A DNA stretch of 64,000 nt, taken from positions 71,516-135,515 of the forward strand of contig JAGSHN010000023.1 of assembly GCA_029855935.1 (NCBI GenBank), written 5' to 3'. This stretch comes from Candidatus Thorarchaeota archaeon. Its GTDB lineage: Archaea > Asgardarchaeota > Thorarchaeia > Thorarchaeales > Thorarchaeaceae. The notes beneath the pieces were generated by a model. It was not told the DNA's origin and made no database searches. It saw only the letters and a list, made by a program, of their open reading frames with translations. Below, piece after piece: positions 1 through 9,724 of the stretch (its first letter is position 1; each line of letters starts with the position of its first letter). Both the position numbers and the translations under genes were made by a program.

Positions 1-37
1 AAGGGAGCTGATTCTAACACTGGACCATCTTTCACTC

Positions 38-1858
38 TCACTCACGCCTGAGAAAAATGACTCCAACCGCCACAACGACGACGACTGCTCCTACAGCAAA
101 TCCCATGGTGAGTAGGTTGACATCCATCAACGGGGTCGTGTAGTTTCCTGATGTATGATTTGTCGCTCCGGATGTCGTCGTAGTGCTGATGCTGGTGTTG
201 GGAAGATTCTCTGGCTGAAGGTAGTAGTGTGGATTCCGTACCAGTGCTATGTAGTCACCTGCAACATACTTTGAAACCATATAGGGTCCTGATGTCACGA
301 GATCACCCGAGGGCCCAGGGACCGGGTCCCAGAGGTCGATCTTGTCAGGATTGTACTTGTCAAGCGTTGCCTTCGGAAGAATGGGGGCATTACCTGCATA
401 CCAAAGATGGAAGAAGCTTCTGCTGTTGAAGACGACCTTCACGGTCTCGTTCGAGATCACCTCTGCCCTGTCCAGATCATTCAGGTGCAGATTGGTGGTG
501 AACCAACTATCAGCGATGAAATTGAAAGACGCTGCCACATCCTGTGTTGTCACGGGGCTTCCATCCGTCCACACCGAGTCATTGCGAATAGTGAAGACAA
601 TAGCCATCTCACCAGGGGAGAGTGAAGGGTCTGCACCGGGCAGCTGAAACGCCCAGCTCGTGGCAAGCCCCGCATGGACCTCCATGGCATCATCGATCAT
701 GAGGAGCCGGTCCCAGATCAGATTGTTGACAACTCCACTCTGCCCCTTTGACGACTCAATTGGGTTGAACGAGAATATGTCGTTGGCAATCGCTATGTCC
801 AAGTTGTCGGTGTCACTCGCGGTGCTCTCGAAGTATGAATGCAGAAGACTCCAGCGTGACGTGAGACCTTCTCCAGCATGAGAACTCAGCCCTCCGACAT
901 CATTACGGTATGCATGGTTGAAGTAGTTAGTGTAGAGGGGAATGATGGGGCATTGTTCAAACAGTATCTGCTGCAACTCAGCGGCATAGGTCGCAGCGTC
1001 CGTTTCAGATAGTGTTGCCTTTAGGAGCGCTGCCTTAGAGTCAAAGGTCGCGTTTGAGAACTGACCAGTCGCCAGGTTGTTCGCAAATCCATCACTCATG
1101 AACTCGCATAGAACCAATGGATCAAGCATGTCAAATGACTTTCCGAGAAAAGCAATCCCGTAGTCATGAGTCACAGATATCCGCGAGGACCAGTCCAATG
1201 CATACTCGAGTGTTGAGTGGATGCCCAGCGCATCCAGTTGTTGTTGAACGTGAGAGAGGATATTGTGGGTAAGAGAACCAGAGGTATCTGCAGAGATTAT
1301 CTCAATTGAGAAGGCAGTACCGTTCGGAGCCTCTCTGTAGCCGTCGCTGTTGGTATCGACAAACCCGGCAGAGTCAAGAAGCGATGCAGCAGCAGCCAAG
1401 TCGGCATCATAGTAAGTCCGAGCGAAGGTTCCTTCTGCAGTAAATGGATTGCCGACAGGGAGCACCGCATCGACTGGGTCCGCGCCCCAACTGAACATGT
1501 CTGCAATCATAGTCTTATTGACAGCAAGAGCAATCGCTCTTCTTAGTGCAGGATAGTTGAGCGGCCATGCCTTGCAGTTTAGAGTCAAGTATCCATATCC
1601 ATTTCTCGGAACACCCACTACACTCACTTCCGAACTGGACGTGAGCGACGGATATTGGTCGGAGAGTCTGTCATAGATCAGATCAATGCTTCCGTCAAGA
1701 ATGGCGTTGACACGATTGTTCTCGTTTGAGATCACATGGAATACAAACCCACTAACGCCATCTGAGTCAGCGGGTGTAGCATGTACCGATGCTGGTTGAA
1801 GGACAACCAAATTGAGCAGTATTAGCGTGGCTAGAAAGAATATCATTTGCCTTCCCAT
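38..1858 (-). CDS. ABC transporter solute-binding protein, family 5, with permuted lobe order
   Basis: This is a secreted, membrane-anchored peptide/oligosaccharide-type solute-binding protein (SBP_bac_5). The ATG at 1858 is preferred over the longer reading (1894) because it is followed at once by a signal peptide (MGRQMIFFLATLILL). A Thr/Ser-rich linker and one C-terminal membrane helix ending in LRRE anchor it outside the cell. The order of blocks is odd. The N-terminal part carries what is normally the second half of the family (the GSIDLIYD block, then LRRAIALAVNKTMIADM and the AASLLDSAGF block). The part after about residue 350 carries the normal first half (LATSW, TIRNDSVWTDGSPVTTQDV, then SGPYMV and VRNPHYY). 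No permease or ATPase genes lie nearby. The family call is firm; the permutation is read by eye. Confidence 0.75.
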   Translation of the reverse strand: MGRQMIFFLATLILLNLVVLQPASVHATPADSDGVSGFVFHVISNENNRVNAILDGSIDLIYDRLSDQYPSLTSSSEVSVVGVPRNGYGYLTLNCKAWPLNYPALRRAIALAVNKTMIADMFSWGADPVDAVLPVGNPFTAEGTFARTYYDADLAAAASLLDSAGFVDTNSDGYREAPNGTAFSIEIISADTSGSLTHNILSHVQQQLDALGIHSTLEYALDWSSRISVTHDYGIAFLGKSFDMLDPLVLCEFMSDGFANNLATGQFSNATFDSKAALLKATLSETDAATYAAELQQILFEQCPIIPLYTNYFNHAYRNDVGGLSSHAGEGLTSRWSLLHSYFESTASDTDNLDIAIANDIFSFNPIESSKGQSGVVNNLIWDRLLMIDDAMEVHAGLATSWAFQLPGADPSLSPGEMAIVFTIRNDSVWTDGSPVTTQDVAASFNFIADSWFTTNLHLNDLDRAEVISNETVKVVFNSRSFFHLWYAGNAPILPKATLDKYNPDKIDLWDPVPGPSGDLVTSGPYMVSKYVAGDYIALVRNPHYYLQPENLPNTSISTTTTSGATNHTSGNYTTPLMDVNLLTMGFAVGAVVVVVAVGVIFLRRE

Positions 1859-1983
1859 AACTACATCCTCCGACTGTAGTTTGTTACAATCCACTAAAAT
1901 ACCTTCTCAAGAGTTGGAGTAGAACAATGCCAATCCACACTGACCGGAGGAACTTAACATCAAGAACGAGTTGCGTTAGCCAA

Positions 1984-4900
1984 CTACTTACTACTTTGAA
2001 ACTTGTACCCGCTCAATCGAGCCACCAGATGAACCCAAGCGTGCCTTAGACTGTTCCCGCTCCCCAAACAAGAGTCATGTGTTGAACTAAGTGACTCCCT
2101 CGACGGGGGCAAACAGAAACAGTATCCCGAAGTGCTCAATGAGATGATATCTAGTCGAGCAGTGTCCGCGAAATCCTTCCCCGGCTCGACGCCGTTCGCG
2201 TCGCCCAAGGAAAGGGACAAGTCGAGTGCCCCGGCTACGGGACAGAAAGATCTCAAACTCATGTTTTTGCACACCGGAGTTGCGCGGTCACAATCTGTGG
2301 TCTCTTTGCTCCGCTCCAGACCCATAGTTATCACTTGGACTTGCCCTTGACTTCTCATCAGCAGACTCCATCGCTCTGCATTCCCACTTCGTAGGTGATC
2401 CTTCAGTCTGATCATGAAGTGATTCCAAGGCGAGTCCGTTGACTTATCACTTCTACCCGTCACTAGGACAACTCTTTCAACCATGGGTCCCAGTTCCAGC
2501 CTTGAGCCTTGGGATTCCCAAGCGAACTGAATCATGCTTCGCGGAATGTCCTTGTTACAGGGGGTTATCGATATGTTCAAGATGCTACGGCCGAACGATG
2601 TTTCGTAGAAGTCATCACTACTGGCCTCTCTTGAAACGCACCCTGCAAGACTATTGAGAACGTAGACAAGTGCCCCTGGTACGTCCTTTAGACAAACAGA
2701 AATGTAGGCGTAGGATTCGCCGGTGGTCACGACACTCGAGCCGGGCTTCTCAGCCCTTGCCCCTTCTGTCTCTTTCTGTTCTTGTGGCTTGTCGGGCTCT
2801 CCCCGACCGCTCAGGACGTCATGCAGCATTGCGAGTAGAGCCCCAATGTCCTGATCACAGCAACCGTACGAAACCCCGTGCGTCTTGGTCACGGAGAACG
2901 ACTCGACTACATAGTTACGTTGCACTCTGACATTGCACACATCCTTTTGTGATTCGAAGTCTCGTGCTATTGGGCAATGAAGTCGCCCTGTTAGGGCAGT
3001 GTCCTTTTTATCCTCGCTACCGGAATGCGATTCAAGCCTGAGCCGTTCTGGAAGTTCGTCATGAACCACAAGCTTGCCATGGAAAGCAAATGCAGACACA
3101 AAGGATGCCGCCATGGCTGGACGAATGAAAACGTAAGGGATGATGTTGGTCTTGGTCTTCTTCCTCCTCATGAACTCGGCAAGCAATTTGCGGCATTCGT
3201 TTGCCTCAGCTTCCTCTTCAGCCAAGATGACGAGCCGCAATGGGCTTTTCGTTTTGCGTTTGAAATGCTCAATCGCAACAATCAGCCAGTTCAATATTCC
3301 AAGAGTGTGAAACTCGTCTCCTGAAATCACTATTGCCTTTAGTTTGCTAAATATCTGTTTGTACAGGGCGATATTGGGTGTTCCCCTATACACACACATT
3401 CTCTTTTCCTTATGAGAGTACCGAGACTTCTCTGCACCAAGGGAGTCTCGGAAGTGAAAGGTAACATATCCTGATGAAATGGATGGGTCGCATATGTGAT
3501 CCCTGTTCGGCGACAGTAATCTAATATCGCGTGATCGTATCATGAAGATATTCGATTTGTTCAAGACGCAATTAAACTTCTGTGCCGCAATAGTTTCAAA
3601 GAGATAGAATGCTCGTCTGGTCGACCCGCCGATGATCAAGATTTTCATGTTTTCGGGTTTCTTGGACTCGGTCCAACCAACCAAGGCGAGCGAACCAACA
3701 AAAGAGCTCATGGTTCGTTCCAGATACAGTGGTATGGCATGATACGTACCAGTGGCAACTTCAGTTCCTGAATCGTTCATCTTTTCAAAATTGATACTGT
3801 GCACGACGCGATACACACGAGAAGAATCTGTGATGGCTATTACAACAGGCCAGGGATAGGTTCCTTTGCTCGAAGCCCTCTTCGACCATATGTTCCTTAG
3901 TTCCTTCATCATTGGAAAGACTATCGCCAGCTCCGGTGAGGTATGAACAATCACTCGTGCATATCTGACTGCTCGACGAACTACGCTACGGTTCTGAATG
4001 CTCTCGACGATAGTTGGTACAAGTAGAAGCATTCTCTCCTGATCGCTAAGGAGTATTTCGGTCACGCCATACTTCCCTAGTTGAGGGTGGGTCCCAACAA
4101 AACTCACTTCTTCTTCGTTGTCATCAATGAAGACCATTCCTTCGAGGAGATACGTGCTGATGTCTCGTCTCTGCTGCGCTGGAGGTATTCGCCGTAGGGA
4201 GATTCCCACCTGGTTGCACCCGACAATGCGATATCCGTAATCAATTGCACGCCGCCTCGCTAAGGGCAGAGCCTCATACAGACCCTCACGAATTATGTGA
4301 ATCGCGAACTGTTTTGCAATACTGCCGCCGCCCAGAACCAGATAACTATACGTTGATGAGATCAAGTTATTCAACGTGAGTTTGCCCAAGTAATTGTCCA
4401 TCTCTTCAGACATTTCAAATGCGGAATAGACGATACCATAGAACGGTATTGAAATCCCAAGGTCAATGACCAACAGGACCGATGGTTTGACCACAAGACT
4501 CCGTATCACCTCATCCTCTTGGAACAGCAATAGTAGGGCAAGAAAGAAGATCTTCGTTACAAATGCAAAGGTGAGAGTCGTTATCTCACGCAAATGATTG
4601 TGGACGAGCACTGCGACGCCAAAGACCGAATTAGTGCCCCTAAGCATGAAGTATACAGCAAGAAACGTCAAGAGAATGCTAGTAGCGGTCAGTGTCGAAG
4701 ACACTAGGAACAGAGCACGAAGATAGGTGCTTATGACATCAACTGAAAGAATCTCTTGACTCAATCTCCAGAGAATCTCAAAGCCAACTGCACCCGTGGA
4801 AACAACCACGCCTGCACTGAACAAGAATCCACTATTGAAACGATGCCGTCCAGTGAGTGAGAATAGTGAAAAGAGAGAGTCCCTGTAGCTCTTCGGCAGG

Positions 4901-5856
4901 TCCTCTTCCATCGAGAGAGTACCAAGCATGCGTGGCGAGATCTGACGCGGGAGCCCTAGGCTTGACCAGACACAGATGCATGCACACCAGTTGATTGTCA
5001 GCACAGCGGTTGCATCAAGAACCATCTTGGGATAATTGGTCAGCTGCGTGATGCCCCATTCAAAGTTAGTGATGACCTGGAATATTGCAAGATAGGTCAT
5101 CAAAGAGAATATGAAAACCACTCCGAGAAATATGTAAGGTAGACCAGCACTAGTGAGTTCCTCTTCCATACGATACTTTCGCCAGAATATGGCAAGCAAT
5201 AGTGTTGATACGAATACTGGCAATAAGTATATGAATCCGTTCTGCGCTATGAAATAGGCCTGCTCGCCGAATAGTAGGGCGACTATGTCATCAAGGAACT
5301 TGCTTCTGAGGCTACATATCGTAGTGCCCATCAAGAGGACAAAGAACACTCCGGTGACCAGTTGCCCACCGAATGAGCCTGATGTCGGTGTGAATGAATA
5401 GCTCCCATTGTCCTCCGGGATGGGAGCCTCATTGTGATCTTTAGATGATGAAACACGTGAAACCCTTCGAACGAACTTGGCAAACTTGTTACGCAGGAAT
5501 CGAACTGGTCCCGAGAATGAAATGCCGTACCTGAGAGACGAAACTACCAGTACGATAACCGTTCCAGATGCAGCAGTTAGAACAATTCCCCATGTTATAT
5601 CAAACCCCATCAAAGAGAATATGTCATCTGAAAAGGTGCGATACAGTGGGTCCCCAATCGTACTAGCCCAGTACCATTTGAGCACAGCTCCTAGCGTGAA
5701 GAAAATGACTGGGAACGTCATAAATGCCGCACGGGTATTCCAATCGCCCAACTCCACCAGCTCAAGAAGACCTGTGCAGATGAGATGTTCGGTGCGGAAT
5801 AAATGTATTTTCTGCACCAATTGATGAATGCGAGAGGCACATAACAGCGATTGCAA
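1984..5856 (-). CDS. Large multi-pass membrane protein with two TrkA-N-like Rossmann domains
   Basis: A 1290-residue protein. The first ~480 residues hold many hydrophobic segments (around ten). A Rossmann-type nucleotide-binding domain starts near residue 500 (YLVLGGGSIAKQ) and a second near 735 (MKILIIGGSTRRAF). The C-terminal region near 1050 has an ACT-like pattern (ISVCLKDVPGALVYVLNSL). The arrangement of a membrane pore followed by paired RCK/TrkA-N-like domains recalls ligand-gated ion channels of the CASTOR/POLLUX kind, but no selectivity filter was recognised. The last ~100 residues are Cys/Ser-rich and look unrelated to the rest. The true start may be internal (Met46, MTFPVIFF), because the first 45 residues are not membrane-like. 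No operon partner. The channel or transporter role is inferred. Confidence 0.5.
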   Translation of the reverse strand: MQSLLCASRIHQLVQKIHLFRTEHLICTGLLELVELGDWNTRAAFMTFPVIFFTLGAVLKWYWASTIGDPLYRTFSDDIFSLMGFDITWGIVLTAASGTVIVLVVSSLRYGISFSGPVRFLRNKFAKFVRRVSRVSSSKDHNEAPIPEDNGSYSFTPTSGSFGGQLVTGVFFVLLMGTTICSLRSKFLDDIVALLFGEQAYFIAQNGFIYLLPVFVSTLLLAIFWRKYRMEEELTSAGLPYIFLGVVFIFSLMTYLAIFQVITNFEWGITQLTNYPKMVLDATAVLTINWCACICVWSSLGLPRQISPRMLGTLSMEEDLPKSYRDSLFSLFSLTGRHRFNSGFLFSAGVVVSTGAVGFEILWRLSQEILSVDVISTYLRALFLVSSTLTATSILLTFLAVYFMLRGTNSVFGVAVLVHNHLREITTLTFAFVTKIFFLALLLLFQEDEVIRSLVVKPSVLLVIDLGISIPFYGIVYSAFEMSEEMDNYLGKLTLNNLISSTYSYLVLGGGSIAKQFAIHIIREGLYEALPLARRRAIDYGYRIVGCNQVGISLRRIPPAQQRRDISTYLLEGMVFIDDNEEEVSFVGTHPQLGKYGVTEILLSDQERMLLLVPTIVESIQNRSVVRRAVRYARVIVHTSPELAIVFPMMKELRNIWSKRASSKGTYPWPVVIAITDSSRVYRVVHSINFEKMNDSGTEVATGTYHAIPLYLERTMSSFVGSLALVGWTESKKPENMKILIIGGSTRRAFYLFETIAAQKFNCVLNKSNIFMIRSRDIRLLSPNRDHICDPSISSGYVTFHFRDSLGAEKSRYSHKEKRMCVYRGTPNIALYKQIFSKLKAIVISGDEFHTLGILNWLIVAIEHFKRKTKSPLRLVILAEEEAEANECRKLLAEFMRRKKTKTNIIPYVFIRPAMAASFVSAFAFHGKLVVHDELPERLRLESHSGSEDKKDTALTGRLHCPIARDFESQKDVCNVRVQRNYVVESFSVTKTHGVSYGCCDQDIGALLAMLHDVLSGRGEPDKPQEQKETEGARAEKPGSSVVTTGESYAYISVCLKDVPGALVYVLNSLAGCVSREASSDDFYETSFGRSILNISITPCNKDIPRSMIQFAWESQGSRLELGPMVERVVLVTGRSDKSTDSPWNHFMIRLKDHLRSGNAERWSLLMRSQGQVQVITMGLERSKETTDCDRATPVCKNMSLRSFCPVAGALDLSLSLGDANGVEPGKDFADTARLDIISLSTSGYCFCLPPSRESLSSTHDSCLGSGNSLRHAWVHLVARLSGYKFQSSK

Positions 5857-6027
5857 CCCATTGAATGTTCGCGTGAGAATGTGGATTTGATCAAAGATGC
5901 GGAGCGATCAACCGCATGTCAATTGACAAAAGAGATGCATGAGTGAGGACTCAGATCAGAGATGTGAAGTGGTGTGTTGATTTGCGACAAACTAATGTTT
6001 CCTGTCCCGTGGTAGGGGCCACTCAAA

Positions 6028-6369
6028 CTACATGTCCGACTTCGTACGAAGATTCTCGGCAATCTTGTCGGAGACCGGGTCCCCGTAGCCGCGTTCCACC
6101 AACTCGGCCCGAGCCGCCTCGACGACGCCGGCTATGTCAAGCCCTGATAGGCAGGTGGTCTGGCAGTTGCGGCAGGTGGTACACTCGTACAGTCGTTCGG
6201 TCAACTCGCTCCAGTCAAGCCATCCCCGCAATAGAGCGAACAAGATGGTCATCTTGTCCTTAGCACTATTTGACTCAAGTGTGGTCTGCTTGTAGATTGG
6301 ACAGTTACTCTGACACAGTCCGCAGCTCACGCACTCCATGATGATATGACGATAGTCTTCAAGGACCAT
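6028..6369 (-). pseudogene. Truncated Fe-S subunit of a glycolate-oxidase/heterodisulfide-reductase-like enzyme
   Basis: This encodes two 4Fe-4S clusters in ferredoxin order (CVSCGLCQSNCP and CTTCRNCQTTCLSG), matching the N-terminal third of GlcF/HdrD-type iron-sulfur subunits. Family members continue with cysteine-rich CCG domains and are about 400 residues long; this one ends after about 113 residues. The start at 6369 (MVLEDYRHIIMEC) is preferred to 6453 because the preceding residues are basic and unlike the family. It lies 91 bases downstream of the decayed FAD-oxidase gene on the same strand, so the pair was probably one two-subunit operon. It could still make a small ferredoxin, but partner and length both point to a remnant. 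Confidence 0.6.
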
Positions 6370-6460
6370 TTTCTTCTTACCTCCAAGCATCCTCGTCCGT
6401 GACGTATGCAGAGTGAATCGGTCGCGTGCCCTTGTCCCGCTCCTCCGTGTCAAGACCCAT

Positions 6461-7691
6461 CTACCTTGGGTTCAGGATTCCATGAGGGTCAAACAGTTCC
6501 TTTATCTTTCGATCAATCTCCAACTTTCTCGCGCCGATCGCTTGAGAGACGTACGGGTTCTTGACATAGCCAAACCCGTGTTCGGCGCTGACGACACCAC
6601 CAATACTCAAGACATACTCGATGATCTCTTTCTCGGCAATCTTCACTGCACGCCAGTGTTCCTCGTTATCGGGGTCAATCAGCACCGCGGGATGGATGAT
6701 ACCAATGCCAGTGTGACAGAAGACGGCGGCTATGATATTGTGGGACCGAATGATTCGGCCCATCTCTCGAATTGCCTCACTCTGTTTTGAGAGCGGAACA
6801 CAGGGGTCAGCAGCTGCAAAGCCCACCTCACGGTAGCCAGGATAGATTCGTACGACTGCCACATCAATAGCCAGACGAGGAGCCCATAGCGTGTCGATCA
6901 TCTTCGGGTCACGGGCAATGATGACATCCTTCCCGCCATGCTTTCGAAGAATATCGGCCATGAGATTCGCTCGACGCTCCAGATCAGACTCGTCGTAGGC
7001 GTGAAGGTCTCCCACAAAGTTTGCCTCACACTCGGGGAATCCGAGGTCCATCACATCATTGATTGTCTTGACCGTGTAGCCATCGGTTGCCTCCAGAGTG
7101 GCAGCCTCAACTCCTGCCATAGTTATCCCGTGAGAGGCCTTGATCAGTTCATCCAAATCATCGAAGAATGCACCAACACTCGCCTCGTACTTCGGGCGTG
7201 GTATCAGATTCAGCGTTGCCTCAGTGATGATGCCCAGAGTTCCTTCCGAGCCCGAGAAGAGCGATGCCAGATTGTAGCCCATGTTGTACCTCGGAGCCCT
7301 TGTGCCAACACGTAGAATGGACCCATCAGCCAAGACCACCTCAAGTTCACGGATCCAAGGGCTCACACGACCGTACTTGTATCCGTGGTGTCCGTTCGAG
7401 TCTGATGCGATGATGCCCCCGATGCTCGCCGCATCATGACTTCCCACATCATTGAGGAAACATCAGTCCGTGGTCGGCAAGAGCCTTATCGAGGGTCTCG
7501 TACCGCACACCCGGTTGCACTACTACGAGAAGATCTTCCACGTTTATCTCCAGTATCTTGTTCATGTGGCTTGTGTCCAGGACAATGCCACCTGAGACTG
7601 GCAACGATGATCCCTGAAAGGAGGCACCACCGCCTCGGGGTGCAGAAAGTCAAGAAGAGTGGAGTCGGAGCGTTCCGCGAGTCGGATGAGA
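6461..7691 (-). pseudogene. FAD-linked oxidase (GlcD-like), 5'-truncated and frameshifted
   Basis: The long open part (6461-7447) encodes the FAD-binding/oxidase C-terminal region: GSHDAASIGGIIASDSNGHH, LASLFSGSEGTLGIITEATL and AEHGFGYVK near the end are typical of glycolate/D-lactate oxidases. The preceding part of the FAD domain sits in another frame at about 7455-7640 (APRGGGASFQGSSLPVSGG through HGLMFPQ, then TGA). A third piece (LIRLAERSDSTLL) lies in yet another frame at about 7652-7690. So at least two frameshifts separate family-conserved blocks, and the first ~50 residues are missing. The Fe-S partner next to it is also truncated. The enzyme would have been a flavin 2-hydroxyacid dehydrogenase; it cannot be made from this sequence unless the frameshifts are sequencing errors. 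Confidence 0.7.
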
Positions 7692-8203
7692 CAACGCCTC
7701 CTCTCGCACTCGCAGTGATAGTCATAACAACCCTGCTGGCATTCGTTCTGGTCTTCCTGATCTCGATTGCGTGGCTTGCTCCCGGTGTCTCGTCGGTATT
7801 GGTGCTGTTGATACCGCTCTTCGACCCGCCACTCTGGCTCTGGTCAGCGGGATTGGTAGTGCTTGAGATTGGAATCCTCCTTCATCTCTGGTCGCGCGCG
7901 ACGCGCAGAACCGACCTAGCCCTGTGGAGAGAGGGAGATGCCCGCGCCCTCGTCAGAAATGGCCCGTACGGAGTGGTCAGGCATCCGTCGTATCTATCGT
8001 ACTGGCTGTGCTTCATCGGCCTGTCACTCCTGATCCCATCCGTAGTGACGGGACTGATGCTGCTCGGAATCCCAGGCTATTATCAGATAGCCGTTGCCGA
8101 GGAACAAGACCTGATTGCACGTTTCGGCGACGAGTATCTAACGTATGTGAATGGAACTGGCAGATTTCTTCCTCGCATCCGTACCAGAGGCCAAGTCATC
8201 TAG
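7640..8203 (+). CDS. ICMT/PEMT-like membrane methyltransferase
   Basis: A small integral-membrane protein related to isoprenylcysteine carboxyl methyltransferases and phospholipid methyltransferases. Several hydrophobic helices start near 7700, and the C-terminal signature runs LVRNGPYGVVRHPSYLSYW followed later by EEQDLIARFGDEYLTY, the SAM-binding region of this superfamily. The substrate cannot be told. The start is uncertain: the frame is open back to 7436, but up to about 7690 the DNA is the antisense of the decayed FAD oxidase, so the far upstream codons are unlikely to be real. GTG at 7640 or GTG at 7715 are the options. The gene probably came to lie here when the oxidase was truncated. 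Confidence 0.7.
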   Translation: MQKVKKSGVGAFRESDETTPPLALAVIVITTLLAFVLVFLISIAWLAPGVSSVLVLLIPLFDPPLWLWSAGLVVLEIGILLHLWSRATRRTDLALWREGDARALVRNGPYGVVRHPSYLSYWLCFIGLSLLIPSVVTGLMLLGIPGYYQIAVAEEQDLIARFGDEYLTYVNGTGRFLPRIRTRGQVI

Positions 8204-8385
8204 ACGGCTCTGATGGAGAGGCCACTCTGAGCGCGCGCAGGCAGTGGGTACCGGCCTCGCTATCAATGGCGCAGAATGGCCGATGTCGACTTGACATCAA
8301 GAGAGTCACAGTAAGGCTGTCGTCCAAGGAGAAGAGTCCGAATCTTCGGCAAATCACATACGGTGTCTACAAGAAGGCTTTTCTC

Positions 8386-9606
8386 ATGGTCGATACACCT
8401 AGACTGCAGGTCACCCAAATGAGAGCTATCAAGAATGCGACGATAGACTGCCCCGTGCTGGGACGAATTGGGAACGGGACGATTGTGTTTGACGAGTCGG
8501 GTATCCTTGATGTTGGGAGCGACGTTGAGATTCCCAAGGATGCCGAGGTCATAGACGCTGAGGGAAGGTTTGTAGTGCCGGGGTTCATCGACGCCCACAC
8601 GCATCAGGGCCTCTTCGATGGCAGTATCGGTTGGGCCGGACAGGACGGGAACGAGTCAGTTAATCCGATCACTCCAGAACTGCGCGGGATAGACTCCTTC
8701 AATCCCTTCGAGCCATCGCTCAAGGAGGTTGTCAAGGGCGGTGTGACCTGTCTGAACACAGGTCCCGGCTCAGCAAATGTGATTGGCGGGCAGGCATTTG
8801 TGGTCAAACCCACTGGCTCGGGCATCATTGAGGACATGCTCGTGCTGGCACCGTCAGGACTGAAGGTCGCACTCGGCGAGAATCCCAAGAGGGTGCACGG
8901 AAACGAGAAGCGTTCTCCGGCCACACGGATGGCTGTGGCCGCACTGCTGAGAAAGACATTGACCGATGGGCAGAACTACCTGAACGAGTGGACGGCCTAC
9001 GGACAGAAGGCACGCGAGGCAAAGGAGAAGGGTGAGGCACCGCCCGCTCCGCCAAAGAAGGACATCGGCATGGAGGTCATTGCCAAGGTGCTCAAGGGAG
9101 AGATCCCACTGCACGCTCACGCCCACAGAGCAGATGACATCGCCACCGTGATAAGAATCGCAAGGGAGTTCAATGTCCGACTTGTGCTGATCCACTGCAC
9201 CGAGGGACACAAGATTGCCGACTTCATTGCAAGGGCGGGTGTTCCCGCGGTGGTAGGACCAACAATGTTCTGGGTGAGCAAGCCAGAGACCCGTGAGAGA
9301 TCCTTCGAGACAGTTGTCAAGCTCGTACGGGCTGGCGTGAAGGTCGCCCTGCAGACTGACTCGCTGACTCCGATGCTGCACTTTCAGCTTCTGCCTATGT
9401 ACGCGATGAAGTATGGTCTGACCCGCGAAGAGGCATTCCGATGTGTCACAATCAACCCGGCTGAGATACTGGGTATCGAACACAGGGTCGGCTCCCTTGA
9501 GAGAGGGAAGGACGCGGACATCGTGGTATGGTCAGGCGACCCCTTCGACTTCTACAGCAGGCCCGAGATAGTGTTCATCAATGGAAAGCAGGTTGAGATT
9601 GAGTAG
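8386..9606 (+). CDS. Amidohydrolase (imidazolonepropionase-like metal-dependent hydrolase)
   Basis: A cytoplasmic metal-dependent hydrolase of the amidohydrolase superfamily, about 406 residues. It shows the N-terminal beta-sandwich strand, the metal site DAHTHQG, the later ligands HAHAHRADD and HCTEGH, and the C-terminal aspartate in ALQTDSLTPML, followed by the usual sequence NPAEILGIEHRVGSLERGKDADIVVWSGDP (given in pieces: NPAEILGI, GSLERGKDADIVVW). The start at 8386 (MVDTPRLQV) or 8419 (MRAIKNATI) fits the family; the frame is open much further upstream, but that part overlaps the methyltransferase gene. The substrate is unknown; relatives act on cyclic amides or peptides. Confidence 0.8.
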   Translation: MVDTPRLQVTQMRAIKNATIDCPVLGRIGNGTIVFDESGILDVGSDVEIPKDAEVIDAEGRFVVPGFIDAHTHQGLFDGSIGWAGQDGNESVNPITPELRGIDSFNPFEPSLKEVVKGGVTCLNTGPGSANVIGGQAFVVKPTGSGIIEDMLVLAPSGLKVALGENPKRVHGNEKRSPATRMAVAALLRKTLTDGQNYLNEWTAYGQKAREAKEKGEAPPAPPKKDIGMEVIAKVLKGEIPLHAHAHRADDIATVIRIAREFNVRLVLIHCTEGHKIADFIARAGVPAVVGPTMFWVSKPETRERSFETVVKLVRAGVKVALQTDSLTPMLHFQLLPMYAMKYGLTREEAFRCVTINPAEILGIEHRVGSLERGKDADIVVWSGDPFDFYSRPEIVFINGKQVEIE

Positions 9607-9724
9607 AGGTGAAGTGTGTACGAACGTGGTGTCCCCGGTCAATGCTCTATGCTGATTATCCAATATCAGGAACCTTCTCGCTGCAGGCCGGCAGCCACAA
9701 TAGATGTATAGGACGGTGCGCACG

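Noticed and set aside
7924-8385. N-terminal extension of the amidohydrolase frame
   Set aside because: It overlaps the methyltransferase coding frame and is unlike the family; the family start is at 8386 or 8419.
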